Source: JAWXBG01 sp044375415 (lineage in GTDB: Bacteria; Bacteroidota; Bacteroidia; Flavobacteriales_D; Sanyastnellaceae). Taken from it: a stretch of 64,000 nucleotides of DNA. The translations under genes and the position numbers were made by a program. The DNA is taken from positions 26,661 to 90,660 of the forward strand of contig JBILMS010000005.1 of NCBI GenBank assembly GCA_044375415.1, given 5' to 3'. The notes under the pieces were generated by a model that was not told where the DNA came from, did no database searches, and was given only the letters and a program-made list of their open reading frames with translations. Shown here in pieces: positions 17,409 through 26,721 of the stretch (its first letter is position 1; each line of letters starts with the position of its first letter).

Positions 17409-18665
17409 ATGAAAAAGATATTTTTTATCCTCATAGCCTTTATTACTGTTTCTAACCTCTCTTTTGCAATCGACCGCATCGTCGCGGAAGGTGGACAAGG
17501 AGGAGCTTTTCCAAGCATTATGGCCGCAGTAAATGCAGCGGTTAGTGGTGATAGAATTCTAATCTATCCTAAAGCAAATGGAGCACACTACAGCGAAAAC
17601 GTTTCGATTACAAACAAATCACTGCAACTTCTATCTGCAGAAGAAGGAACACGTTTCAAATTGAGTGGATACATCTATTTCGATCCAACCACAGCAGGTT
17701 TAGAATTAGTTATTATCCAAGCTCATTTGCTTCCCGGGGGAGTAATTGGAACGAATGTTAATGCACCGGCCGGAACAAGATGTAAAGTGACGATAATGGA
17801 TAACTTACTTGAATCAGGAGCCATAAGTTTCGATGCGAACTACTTTGATTGCAACATCGCGAACAACACTCTTTTATCCGGATTAATTGGATTTCGTTTC
17901 GGAAGAGTTGTTGGCAATACTGTTACGCATCAAAATACATGCAGCCATGCAATATATGCGACGACTGATGCCGTGGCCACAAATGACATTAACTACATTG
18001 TAGGAAACAAACTAATAATGAACACTAACAATTTCTGCGGAACAAGCATTGGTGGATTATATAACTCGAGCACTTCTCAATTCTTCTATATCGCGAACAA
18101 CTTTGTAGATACAAACGCATCATGGCAAATAGCGATATACATCGCCGGTACAAAGACATCAACTGCTGATAAAAATCGTGTTTACAATAATTCCGTTCTC
18201 AACAATGGAAGTAATAATAACTGGTCTCTTTATACTCAATCTCACAATTCACTCACAGAATTTTTCAACAACACTATTGAGGTGAGTGGTGTTGGTGTTT
18301 ATGGTTTCGGCAGTAACACGCCAAGTGTGAATGATGCTTTCCAGTACAACTACACAAATTTGAACAATACACTTTCGTTCAGTAGTATCGTAAATGATGG
18401 AACGAATGTTCAAGGTGCAGTCTTTACAATGAATTCAACAACGGGGAATGTAACAGCAGGAGCTCCGGTAAATGGAGGAAATCCGGATAACGCGCATACC
18501 GATTTGGATTTAACGCGCAATGACGCCGACTGTTTCGGTGGTTCATATAGCAGAGAAAATTTCACTCAAACTCCGGGCGGAGCCGTGACATCCTTTGTGA
18601 TAGCACCTCGCCGAGTTTTAGCCGGTCAGACTATTTCAATCAGCGCCGACGGATACGACCGTTAA
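17409..18665 (+). CDS. Secreted right-handed beta-helix protein (paralogue 2)
   Basis: A 418-residue relative of the genes at 16135 and 26722. Signal peptide MKKIFFILIAFITVSNLSFA, mature N-terminus IDRIVAEGGQGGAFPSI, central turns rich in Asn and Gly (YIVGNKLIMN, YIANNFVDTN), a LDLTRNDADCFGGSYSREN block near the end, and the shared tail APRRVLAGQTISISADGYDR. The tandem arrangement with paralogue 1 (35-bp gap) and the 39-bp gap before the giant gene show one transcription unit. A beta-helix fold is inferred from the N-terminal cap and turn pattern; no enzyme motif was recognised. Confidence 0.7.
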   Translation: MKKIFFILIAFITVSNLSFAIDRIVAEGGQGGAFPSIMAAVNAAVSGDRILIYPKANGAHYSENVSITNKSLQLLSAEEGTRFKLSGYIYFDPTTAGLELVIIQAHLLPGGVIGTNVNAPAGTRCKVTIMDNLLESGAISFDANYFDCNIANNTLLSGLIGFRFGRVVGNTVTHQNTCSHAIYATTDAVATNDINYIVGNKLIMNTNNFCGTSIGGLYNSSTSQFFYIANNFVDTNASWQIAIYIAGTKTSTADKNRVYNNSVLNNGSNNNWSLYTQSHNSLTEFFNNTIEVSGVGVYGFGSNTPSVNDAFQYNYTNLNNTLSFSSIVNDGTNVQGAVFTMNSTTGNVTAGAPVNGGNPDNAHTDLDLTRNDADCFGGSYSRENFTQTPGGAVTSFVIAPRRVLAGQTISISADGYDR

Positions 18666-18704
18666 ACAACCACAGATTATTTACCAAAAAATTAATCCAA
18701 CACT

Positions 18705-21700
18705 ATGAACAGGATGAAACACATCCGGGTGTGGTTGACAATGGTTATCCTTTTGCTCAGCACGATAATACACGCACAAGTGTATTCAGTTGCGGCAAGC
18801 GAATATTTCATCGATACAGATCCGGGAACAGGTTTGGGCACGCCCCTTAACGCAACGGATGGGACCTTCAACAATCTATGGGAATCTGTGAGTGGAAACA
18901 TTGCAGCTCTTTCTGTGGGTCAGCATACATTGAACATCCGAATACAAGATGGCAATGGTAACTGGGGTCCGGTATTTACAAGAAGTATTGTTGTAGAAAA
19001 CCAAGCAACCGTCCGAGATATTCAGATTACACAAGCTGAATTTTTTATTGATGCGGATCCGGGAGAAGGCAATGGAACAGCTATGATAGCCTTCGACGGA
19101 AATTTTAATGATGCCATTGAAACACTCTCGTTAAACAGTATATCCGTAACAAACGGATTGCACAAATTGAACCTGCGTGTAAAAGGCGAAGATGGTTCTT
19201 GGAGTGCTGTATTCTCTAGAGTGATCACAGTTGAATCTCTTTTAACGGTTCGTGATATTCGCATAACCTCCGGTGAAGTATTTTTTGATACTGATCCGGG
19301 AACAGGAAACGGAATAGCTCTTGTAGCTTTCGATGGAAACTTCAATGATGCCTTTGAATCCGTAATTCAAACCTCTTTGAATACCACCGTTGGTTTGCAT
19401 TCCATCAATATTCGATTGAGAGGATTGGACAACACATGGGGCCCTTTATTCTCAAGGGTAATCACAGTGGAAAATCCGATTTCTGCAAACAACACAAAGA
19501 TCAATTTCGCTGAATATTTCTTCGATACTGATCCGGGGGAAGGAAATGGCACTCCCATCCTTGCATTCGACGGCAACTTCAGTGATGCCTTTGAAAAGGT
19601 TTTTGCTTCTTCGGTCAACGTTCCTTCTGCGGGTCAACATAAACTATTCGTTCGTGTTGCCGACATCAACGGTTCTTGGTCTGCTGCTTTTAGCACTATG
19701 ATTAGTGTAGAAAATGCAATTACCGCTCGAAACATCAACATTACAAACGCCGAATACTTTTGGAACACAGATCCAGGCGTAGGCAATGGAACCGCCCTGC
19801 TCTCATTTGATGGCAACTTCGATGAAGCATTTGATGTAGCATTTGCATCTGCGGCTTCTACCCCATCAACCGGAGTGCATACTCTTTTTGTTCGCACAAG
19901 AGGTATAGACGGTTCTTGGTCCGAAAGTTTTCACATGATTGTTTCGGTTGAAAATCTTTTAACATCTAGAAATGTACGAATCACCCAAGGTGAATACTAT
20001 TGGGATACAGATCCCGGAGAAGGTTCGGGAAATGCGCTGATCGCATTTGATGGAAATTTCAACAATGCATTTGAAACAGCTTTCACGGGTTCGGCCGCTT
20101 CACCTTCAAATGGAGTACACACTTTGCATGTGCGTGTTGTTGGAATAGATGGTAGTTGGGGGCAAACATTTGCTACAGTGATGACCATTGAAAGTCCTAT
20201 CACTTCTAGAAACATCAAAGTAGCTTATGCCGAGTACTTCTTCGATGCAGATCCGGGAGAAGGCAGTGGATCTCCTGTTCTTGCCTTTGATGGAAACTTC
20301 AACAATGCATTTGAAAAATTAAGTACAAGTACTAACTCCGGTTTGCTACTTCCGGGTGCCCACACATTACACGTTAGAAATCTCGGTCTTGATGGAGCAT
20401 GGAGCCAGCCTTTCCGCACAATTATTTATGTGGACCCTTGCCTTACTTCTCCCGTTGTGACAACTTCACCCTCGGGAGTTATTTCTATTTGTCCGGAAGA
20501 TAGTTTACTACTCACGGCAAGTGCAGGTTTGCAAAGTTACCAATGGTTTAGTGGACTAAATCAAGTTGGAAACAATCAAACTCTTTGGGTTGATAGCGCC
20601 GCATTCTACCGAGTAATCGGATTCGATATAGACGGTTGTCCCGGTGTTTCGGCCAATGTGCAGATTCTTGAATACACCGTTCCATCGAATACAATTTCCG
20701 TAAATGGATCTCTTTCATTCTGTGAAGGTGGAAGCAGAATACTCACTGCGAGCAACGGATTTGCATCGTACCTCTGGAGCAATGGTCAAACGACGCAGAG
20801 CATTTCAGTCAGTGCATCAGGAACCTATTCGTGTGTTGCAACGACTGCGGGTGGTTGTTCCAGAACATCCGCTCCTGTTGTGATCGATGTATATGAAGCA
20901 CCATCAGCTCATGTGATAACACCGTCGAATCCGATCGTTTGTTTTGGTGATTCTATTGTGTTGAGTTCATCTTACACAACAGGTAATCTCTGGAATACGG
21001 GGGCTACAACACAAGAAATATTTGTTGGAGCCGGCAGCTATAGTGTCACATACACCGATGGTAGCGGATGCTCATCCAATGCCTCTATTGTTGTGGGTAC
21101 CGAAGATGCAATCTCTTCTATTGCCGCAAGTGGATACCTTTTTTATCTGCCGACTTCAACCGTGAATTTCACTTCAACAACAAACGGTTCCATAACTAAT
21201 TACCTCTGGGACTTTGGAGATGGATTTACTTCAGGTGATCAAAATCCAAATCATACGTATGCAGTGAGCGGCACATATATTGTATCTCTCACAGTAACTA
21301 CGACTAGTGGATGTAACACCGTCGAATACCTTGCTCCTATTCAAATTTGGCAGGTATTCCCTACAGAAGATAATTCACTCCCAATAGTAGTCGACGCAAC
21401 AGCAGCTACATGGCTTTCACCACTTATTGGATATGTAACTCTTCCAAATGGACAATTGTGTTACACGACAGATGGAGGTATTACATGGGTTCCTGTGGTT
21501 ACCGGAACGACGGATGATATTTACGGTGTATCATACACCGGAGATGCGTCAAATTATGCCGTGTGGATATTTGGTGCGAATGGTCTTGTATGTGTATCGT
21601 ACAACGGAGGTCCATTTTTACCTGCAAATCCATCCGGATTGCCGGGAGGTACGACCTTCTATGGTGGATTTTGGAGTGGAGGAAATGGCTACTTCTTTGG

Positions 21701-22844
21701 AAGTAACAACACCATCTGCTATTACTCGAATGGTGTATGGTATCCGATCAATCCAACCGGTGTGCCCGGCGGTACAACATGGTATGGAGGTTGGTACGCA
21801 GGCGGATATTTATGGGCTTACGGAAGCGGTGGACTTATCTGTTACTACAGCAATGGTCAATGGTATCCTGCAAATGGTACCGGAGGCATTGGTGGTGGAA
21901 CTAGCTTCTATGGTGGTTACTATTCCGGTGCCAGCTCATGTGTGTTCGTTGGTGGAAGCGGCGGAGTATTGTGGGGTTCGTATGATAATGGCAACACATG
22001 GGGTTCTATCAATACGGGTTATCCTTATGCGTGGTACGATGTATACGTAAATGGAAGCACGATCATTTGTGTCGGTGAAGGCGGAGCAATCTGCGTAAGT
22101 ATGGATGGTGGTTTAACATGGGAACTCTATTCTACAGGTAATAACAACGACTGCACCGGTATTGAAGCTAATGGTTGTCTGGCATACATCACTACAACAA
22201 ATGGAGGTGTATTCCAATTCCCTATTTCACAAGTACCATTGAGTGCTCCGGTAATTTCTGCTAATCCGGGAACGATTTGCTCAGGTCAGAATTCAACACT
22301 AAGCGTGTTAAATCCAAGAATTGGTAGTACGTTTTTATGGAGCAATGGTGCAACGGGATCAAGCATTTCCATTTCTACAGCGGGAATCTATTCTGTTACC
22401 GAACACTCGTATTGCGATACAGTAACGTCTCTCACTGTTGGAGTTTTAGCTGAAACAGGTATAACTTATTTCGCGGATAACGACGGAGATTCTTTTGGTA
22501 ATCCGGCGTCCGTTGTTCTATCATGTGATGGAGCTCCTAACGGATATGTTGTTAACAATACAGATTGCGATGATACAAGAGCAGATGTGAATCCACTTGC
22601 TCCCGGAACAGGAGAAGGCATTGACAATGATTGCAGCGGTGAAATTGATGCCGACGAAAATTACTGTCCAGCCGATTTGAATAATGATGAAGTTGTAGGA
22701 GTTTCCGATCTACTCATCTTCCTTGGTCTCTATGGTACTAATTGTGCAGGACCTCCTTGCACGGGAGACTTTAATGGAGATTACCAAGTGGGTGTATCCG
22801 ATCTATTGATTTTCCTTGGCCTTTACGGAAGTCCGTGCCCATAA
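18705..22844 (+). CDS. Giant secreted protein 1 with seven N-terminal repeats and dockerin-like end
   Basis: A 1379-residue exported protein (signal peptide to about residue 25). Order: seven ~80-residue repeats (26-577) each with E-Y/F-F-x-D-T-D-P-G-x-G-x-G, a FDGNF loop and a DGxW-S motif; Ig-like segments (~580-800) with paired Cys; a PKD domain (WDFGDG at ~835); a Gly/Tyr/Trp-rich propeller-like region (~886-1175) with YTTDGGITW and SMDGGLTWE motifs like YCF48/BNR repeats; another Ig-like segment; a MopE-type DxDxDxxG block (~1252-1318); and two dockerin-like Ca-binding repeats DLNNDEVVGVSDLLIFLGLYG and DFNGDYQVGVSDLLIFLGLYG (1321-end). There is no T9SS domain at its end. Probably an adhesin or matrix scaffold; paralogous to 27975. 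Confidence 0.8.
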   Translation: MNRMKHIRVWLTMVILLLSTIIHAQVYSVAASEYFIDTDPGTGLGTPLNATDGTFNNLWESVSGNIAALSVGQHTLNIRIQDGNGNWGPVFTRSIVVENQATVRDIQITQAEFFIDADPGEGNGTAMIAFDGNFNDAIETLSLNSISVTNGLHKLNLRVKGEDGSWSAVFSRVITVESLLTVRDIRITSGEVFFDTDPGTGNGIALVAFDGNFNDAFESVIQTSLNTTVGLHSINIRLRGLDNTWGPLFSRVITVENPISANNTKINFAEYFFDTDPGEGNGTPILAFDGNFSDAFEKVFASSVNVPSAGQHKLFVRVADINGSWSAAFSTMISVENAITARNINITNAEYFWNTDPGVGNGTALLSFDGNFDEAFDVAFASAASTPSTGVHTLFVRTRGIDGSWSESFHMIVSVENLLTSRNVRITQGEYYWDTDPGEGSGNALIAFDGNFNNAFETAFTGSAASPSNGVHTLHVRVVGIDGSWGQTFATVMTIESPITSRNIKVAYAEYFFDADPGEGSGSPVLAFDGNFNNAFEKLSTSTNSGLLLPGAHTLHVRNLGLDGAWSQPFRTIIYVDPCLTSPVVTTSPSGVISICPEDSLLLTASAGLQSYQWFSGLNQVGNNQTLWVDSAAFYRVIGFDIDGCPGVSANVQILEYTVPSNTISVNGSLSFCEGGSRILTASNGFASYLWSNGQTTQSISVSASGTYSCVATTAGGCSRTSAPVVIDVYEAPSAHVITPSNPIVCFGDSIVLSSSYTTGNLWNTGATTQEIFVGAGSYSVTYTDGSGCSSNASIVVGTEDAISSIAASGYLFYLPTSTVNFTSTTNGSITNYLWDFGDGFTSGDQNPNHTYAVSGTYIVSLTVTTTSGCNTVEYLAPIQIWQVFPTEDNSLPIVVDATAATWLSPLIGYVTLPNGQLCYTTDGGITWVPVVTGTTDDIYGVSYTGDASNYAVWIFGANGLVCVSYNGGPFLPANPSGLPGGTTFYGGFWSGGNGYFFGSNNTICYYSNGVWYPINPTGVPGGTTWYGGWYAGGYLWAYGSGGLICYYSNGQWYPANGTGGIGGGTSFYGGYYSGASSCVFVGGSGGVLWGSYDNGNTWGSINTGYPYAWYDVYVNGSTIICVGEGGAICVSMDGGLTWELYSTGNNNDCTGIEANGCLAYITTTNGGVFQFPISQVPLSAPVISANPGTICSGQNSTLSVLNPRIGSTFLWSNGATGSSISISTAGIYSVTEHSYCDTVTSLTVGVLAETGITYFADNDGDSFGNPASVVLSCDGAPNGYVVNNTDCDDTRADVNPLAPGTGEGIDNDCSGEIDADENYCPADLNNDEVVGVSDLLIFLGLYGTNCAGPPCTGDFNGDYQVGVSDLLIFLGLYGSPCP
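18780..20437 (+). repeat. Seven tandem ~238-bp coding repeats in giant protein 1
   Basis: The word GATCCGGG or a close variant recurs near 18820, 19057, 19293, 19530, 19770, 20010 and 20250, a spacing of 236-240 bp, in step with the ~80-residue protein repeats. Copies are diverged, so expansion is not recent, but they could recombine and complicate short-read assembly. Confidence 0.8.
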
Positions 22845-22872
22845 AACACGGCTGATTAACTTAACCAAAAGG

Positions 22873-22905
22873 AAAACGCCCTCTTTACGGAGTGCGTTTT
22901 TTTTT
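22873..22905. terminator. Bidirectional terminator between giant protein 1 and the response regulator
   Basis: AAAACGC (22873-22879) pairs with GCGTTTT (22894-22900), with CTC/GAG extending the stem past one mismatch and a short loop. A T-run follows on the plus strand and an A-tract precedes it, so it can serve both the giant gene and the convergent response-regulator gene ending at 22915. Confidence 0.75.
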
Positions 22906-22914
22906 GCTTTAAAA

Positions 22915-23544
22915 TTATCTCACGCCGTAGACTTTATTCACGGCTTCCATTCTTGACTGAACCTGCAACTTCTCATAAATATTGCGAATGTGCGTTCGAA
23001 TCGTATCAGGGCTTAATTCGAGGTTAGCCGCAATTTCTTTATATCGCAAACCATGTGATAAATGATCTAGGATTTGTCTTTCGCGGTTCGTAAGAAGATC
23101 GGCTGAACTGCCCGGAGATTGAGACTTTCGAAATGCCTCTACTACTTTTCTGGCAATGTGAGCTGTCATAGGTGAACCACCTCTGTTCGCATCTACAATC
23201 GCTTCCCTAATTTTTTCGGGAGACGAATTTTTTAATATGTAACCACTCGCTCCAGCGCAAATAGAATCGAATATTTTATCTTCTTGTTCGAAGACTGTAC
23301 ACATTACTACTTGGGTCGAAGGTGCTACCATTTTCATCTGAGTCACACATTCGATACCCGACATTCCGGGAAGTTCTATATCCATGAGAACTACTTCTGC
23401 ATTTATATCCTTACAGATATCTAAAAAATCCTCCGCAGATGGAAATACATATACGTCGCTTACTTCAGAAAAGGATCGCGCAACACTTTCCATTGCTTCT
23501 CGCATGGTTCGGTCGTCTTCTACAATAGCTAGTTTTAAAGGCAT
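22915..23544 (-). CDS. LuxR/NarL-family response regulator
   Basis: A 209-residue regulator from ATG 23544 (a TTG two codons upstream is less likely). Receiver domain with acidic pocket VEDD, phosphoacceptor Asp in VLMDIELPGMSG (about residue 55) and the switch lysine in SGYILKNSS; then a LuxR-type helix-turn-helix LTNREREQILDHL-like segment ending in DTIRTHIRNIYEKLQVQ. The partner kinase gene ends 43 bp upstream on the same strand. Likely targets are the flanking beta-helix operons, which carry matching palindromes. It is transcribed opposite to both. Confidence 0.88.
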   Translation of the reverse strand: MPLKLAIVEDDRTMREAMESVARSFSEVSDVYVFPSAEDFLDICKDINAEVVLMDIELPGMSGIECVTQMKMVAPSTQVVMCTVFEQEDKIFDSICAGASGYILKNSSPEKIREAIVDANRGGSPMTAHIARKVVEAFRKSQSPGSSADLLTNRERQILDHLSHGLRYKEIAANLELSPDTIRTHIRNIYEKLQVQSRMEAVNKVYGVR

Positions 23545-23587
23545 ATGCAAATATCTAGGTAAACGTATGTATTCATTTGTTCGTATT

Positions 23588-26581
23588 TCATGTTATCAGA
23601 CTTCCGGAAATATGAACTACGGCACCCTTGTCCTCTCCGGATCGAATTTCTATGTTAAAACCGGCCTGTTTCGCCCTTCGTTTCATACCGGACAAACCGT
23701 GACTATTCGAAACTTTGTCCACAAAAAAACCTTTTCCATTATCTTCTATCTCCAAAACAAATTCTTGACCTTTGACTTGAAATTTTAACTTCACCCTACT
23801 CGCCTCACCATGCCGTACAGCATTGGTAAGGGCTTCTTTGGCAATCATAAATATGGATCTTCTCTTAACCGGATTTAAAGGTCTGTTAGCAGCTAATTCA
23901 TCCATTTCAAACACAACATCAATTCCTGCATCTTCTAGAAAATCGGAGGAATAGGATCTCAAATGAACATGTAAATCGTTTAGGGTATCATATCCCGGAT
24001 TAGTGCTCCATATAACTTCCTTCAAACTGGAAGAAAGAGATCGAGCAACTTGACTGAGCGATTTGAGTTTTGAATGATCTTTCAAATCTCCACCCGAAAT
24101 AACAATGCTATCAGAGAGTAGAGCTATGCGCGTAAGACCTGCTCCAATTTCATCATGAATGTCTCCTGAAATCGTATTCCGTATAGCTTCTATTTCACGT
24201 TGGTGACGGAGTTCTGCAATTTGTCCTCGGAATTTTCTCCTTTGCCAATATACAATGATCCAACCAAAAAATAAAACAGTAAAAATTATGGCAATGGCAA
24301 TAAACCAATATGCCATCCAAAAAGGTTCTACGATATCGATCACAAATAAACTGCGCGCTAATCCCCACTCTGCTTCACCTGCTGATGTTCGAGCATAAAA
24401 AGTGTATTTACCCGGTGGGAGACCTGTATATCTAACACTTCTGTTGGTTCCCGCATCATAAAATGCTGTATCGAAACCCAAGAGCATATAAGAATAACGA
24501 TTCCTATCGGGGTTCGTGAAATCCATTGCACATAAATCTAGTGTAAAACCATTTTCAGAATAAGAAACTGTATAGGTGCATTCCTCATAGCATTGCCTTG
24601 GCGTCCCGCTTCCTACAATCAAATTTTCCATTGAAATATCGGGATCACTGGAATTTTGCAAGATACTCTGATCTGAAAAATGATTAAAACCCTCTATACC
24701 TCCGAAGTAGAGTTCACCATAGTGATCCTGGTATGCGGAACCTGAATTAAATTCGTTGGATTGCAGTCCATCTTGTTTTGTGTAATTCTGAAACGTGGAT
24801 AATTTACTGTCAAAACGCGTGAGTCCCTTGTTGGTACTAATCCAAAAAATGTTCGTTTCGACTCGCAAGATGGCGTTGATATACGTGTCGGGCAATCCAT
24901 TTTCTATACTGTAAAATTTCTGAAATTCGAAGTTGTCGTTGACCAAAAACAATCCTGATGATGTACCCAACCAATAGCCTCCGGTTGCAGCTTCAGCCAT
25001 GGCTCGCACCATTACCACTTCCCGCATTTCTTCAATCTTAGAAAATGATAGAACCTCTACCCAATCATTTCCATCATGCTTAAAAATGCCTTTATTGCGA
25101 ACACAAACAAACAACTCCTTTTGTGGTGATTTGTACAGATGAGTAATGATAAATGGCATAACTCTTTCAGTGGTTTTATCGGACAAATTGAACTTCAGGA
25201 GACCTTGATTTGTCCCAAGCCAAAATTCGTTTTCACTGCTCTGAATTACACTGTTTATCCTCCAATCAGATGGTCCCAGGTCGATAGTATGTACGCTGTA
25301 TTCTCTCGTTTTAACATCGAAACTAAAAACGTCCTTGTGACCGAAAGCCAACATCGTGTTTTCATTTGCTGAAATTAAAACAGAAACTCGACTTTGCATT
25401 TCTACATTCCAACCTTCGATATGTTCCACGAGTCGGTATGACTGATCAAACACGTAGATCCCTCGATTCGTACCCACCCACAAGTTGCTGAGGCCATCCC
25501 GACCAAAGGTCCATACAATTGGATTTAATTCTTCATCCGATTTTCTAGGGATTATTACATTACCGAAGCGAAGATTTCGAGTTCGAATTTGAATCAGTCC
25601 CATAGCATCGGTGCCAATCCAAATATTTCCATTTCTGTCGCAGAGTAATTCCTGTATGGAAATATTGCTGAATGCAGGCAAACCATTCGGCCTAAAATTG
25701 GAGCCGTATTCGTTTATAAGGTGTGATGTTTTGTCAAAAACTACAATTCCCTTGTTCTGTATTGCCAGCCATATAAAACCTTCTTGATCAACGCATGCCG
25801 CCGATGCACAGATATTCTCTGTTGACACATGGAAAGGAGAGCATGTGTTTTGCTCTAAATTTATTCGATAGAAACCGGTAGAGCAACAAATCCCCAGTTC
25901 ACCCTCCATCAATTCAACGATGGCCGTAATGTTCGATCCTTCGAGCGCTTTGAATGTCCAAACACCCGTTTTTTCAGAATTTAAATCCGTCATCAAAATG
26001 TGACCTTTGCGATTCGCATAAACGATGCTATTGCTTTCTGGACGGAAGAGATATCCCTTGGCCAACGTATCTATATAAAGACTCTCAAATCCCGGCTTTT
26101 CATCTTGAAAACGAATTAATCCACCTGCACCTTTGAGTGCATATAACCAACCACTTTTTTCCGCCATGACACGGATAGTATTGTTTACAAAAAGCGGTTC
26201 TTCAAAAACTGAAAACTCTTCAGAAGAAAGATCATATTTATTCAAATCACCTTCTGTCGCTATCCACAAAGAACCCTTGCTATCCTGAAAAATCCCTCGA
26301 ACGATATCATTTGAAATCGAATGTTCGCTGGAAGTATTCAAAAAGGACCGAAATCCGTATCCGTTAAATTGATTTAGGCCATGTCCGCTTCCAACCCACA
26401 AATAGCCTCTTTTGTCCTGAAACAACCCCGTGATTGTGCCTTGCGAGAGACCTTCATTCACCGAGTATGCACTCACAACAGCTTCCTGCGACCGGAATGA
26501 GGCAACATAGATCAAATTTAGAAATAATAAGAAAACGACTCTAATCACGAAACGATCGGGCTTAAGGATGTAAAGAAGCAA
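23588..26581 (-). CDS. Propeller-type sensor histidine kinase
   Basis: A 997-residue kinase. An N-terminal hydrophobic segment (VVFLLFLNLIYVASF) exports a large sensor of two-component-regulator-propeller repeats (QDKRGYLWVGSGHGLNQF, QDSKGSLWIATEGDL, CDRNGNIWIGTDAMG), then a Y_Y_Y domain (~690-745), a membrane helix (~755-780), a HisKA_3 dimerisation helix with phospho-acceptor H809 (GDIHDEIGAGL) and an HATPase domain (NAVRHGEAS, DNGKGF). Not a hybrid: no receiver or AraC domain, unlike gut Bacteroides systems. The start is uncertain: TTG 26581 or GTG 26548, since no in-frame ATG precedes the hydrophobic segment. Such kinases often sense glycans. Adjacent response regulator is the likely partner. 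Confidence 0.85.
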   Translation of the reverse strand: MLLYILKPDRFVIRVVFLLFLNLIYVASFRSQEAVVSAYSVNEGLSQGTITGLFQDKRGYLWVGSGHGLNQFNGYGFRSFLNTSSEHSISNDIVRGIFQDSKGSLWIATEGDLNKYDLSSEEFSVFEEPLFVNNTIRVMAEKSGWLYALKGAGGLIRFQDEKPGFESLYIDTLAKGYLFRPESNSIVYANRKGHILMTDLNSEKTGVWTFKALEGSNITAIVELMEGELGICCSTGFYRINLEQNTCSPFHVSTENICASAACVDQEGFIWLAIQNKGIVVFDKTSHLINEYGSNFRPNGLPAFSNISIQELLCDRNGNIWIGTDAMGLIQIRTRNLRFGNVIIPRKSDEELNPIVWTFGRDGLSNLWVGTNRGIYVFDQSYRLVEHIEGWNVEMQSRVSVLISANENTMLAFGHKDVFSFDVKTREYSVHTIDLGPSDWRINSVIQSSENEFWLGTNQGLLKFNLSDKTTERVMPFIITHLYKSPQKELFVCVRNKGIFKHDGNDWVEVLSFSKIEEMREVVMVRAMAEAATGGYWLGTSSGLFLVNDNFEFQKFYSIENGLPDTYINAILRVETNIFWISTNKGLTRFDSKLSTFQNYTKQDGLQSNEFNSGSAYQDHYGELYFGGIEGFNHFSDQSILQNSSDPDISMENLIVGSGTPRQCYEECTYTVSYSENGFTLDLCAMDFTNPDRNRYSYMLLGFDTAFYDAGTNRSVRYTGLPPGKYTFYARTSAGEAEWGLARSLFVIDIVEPFWMAYWFIAIAIIFTVLFFGWIIVYWQRRKFRGQIAELRHQREIEAIRNTISGDIHDEIGAGLTRIALLSDSIVISGGDLKDHSKLKSLSQVARSLSSSLKEVIWSTNPGYDTLNDLHVHLRSYSSDFLEDAGIDVVFEMDELAANRPLNPVKRRSIFMIAKEALTNAVRHGEASRVKLKFQVKGQEFVLEIEDNGKGFFVDKVSNSHGLSGMKRRAKQAGFNIEIRSGEDKGAVVHISGSLIT

Positions 26582-26600
26582 TCTACGACTTATATGTCAG

Positions 26601-26646
26601 TACGCAAAAATGCGTATAAAAAAACACCATCTGAAACAGTTCTTTG
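26601..26646 (+). promoter_or_regulatory. Candidate operator and promoter of the second beta-helix operon
   Basis: TACGCAAAAATGCGTA (26601-26616) is a perfect 6-4-6 palindrome, which can also be read as two 7-bp arms separated by 2 bp, the layout used by NarL-family regulators. A TTTG (26643-26646, in GTTCTTTGCA) begins 27 bp after it, exactly as at 16051-16096. It lies 20 bp upstream of the kinase gene start and 105 bp before the beta-helix gene, so it could act on both directions. Confidence 0.45.
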
Positions 26647-26721
26647 CATGATAAAATATTCAAGCCATAAAAGGATATTGAACAACACCAATTAACCAAT
26701 TTTATTCAAATCTCCAGGATT

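Noticed and set aside
21448..22050. 200-residue open frame on the plus strand inside giant protein 1
   Set aside because: It lies in another frame of the Gly/Trp/Tyr-rich propeller region, has no signal, domain or start context, and codon bias of the real gene explains its length.
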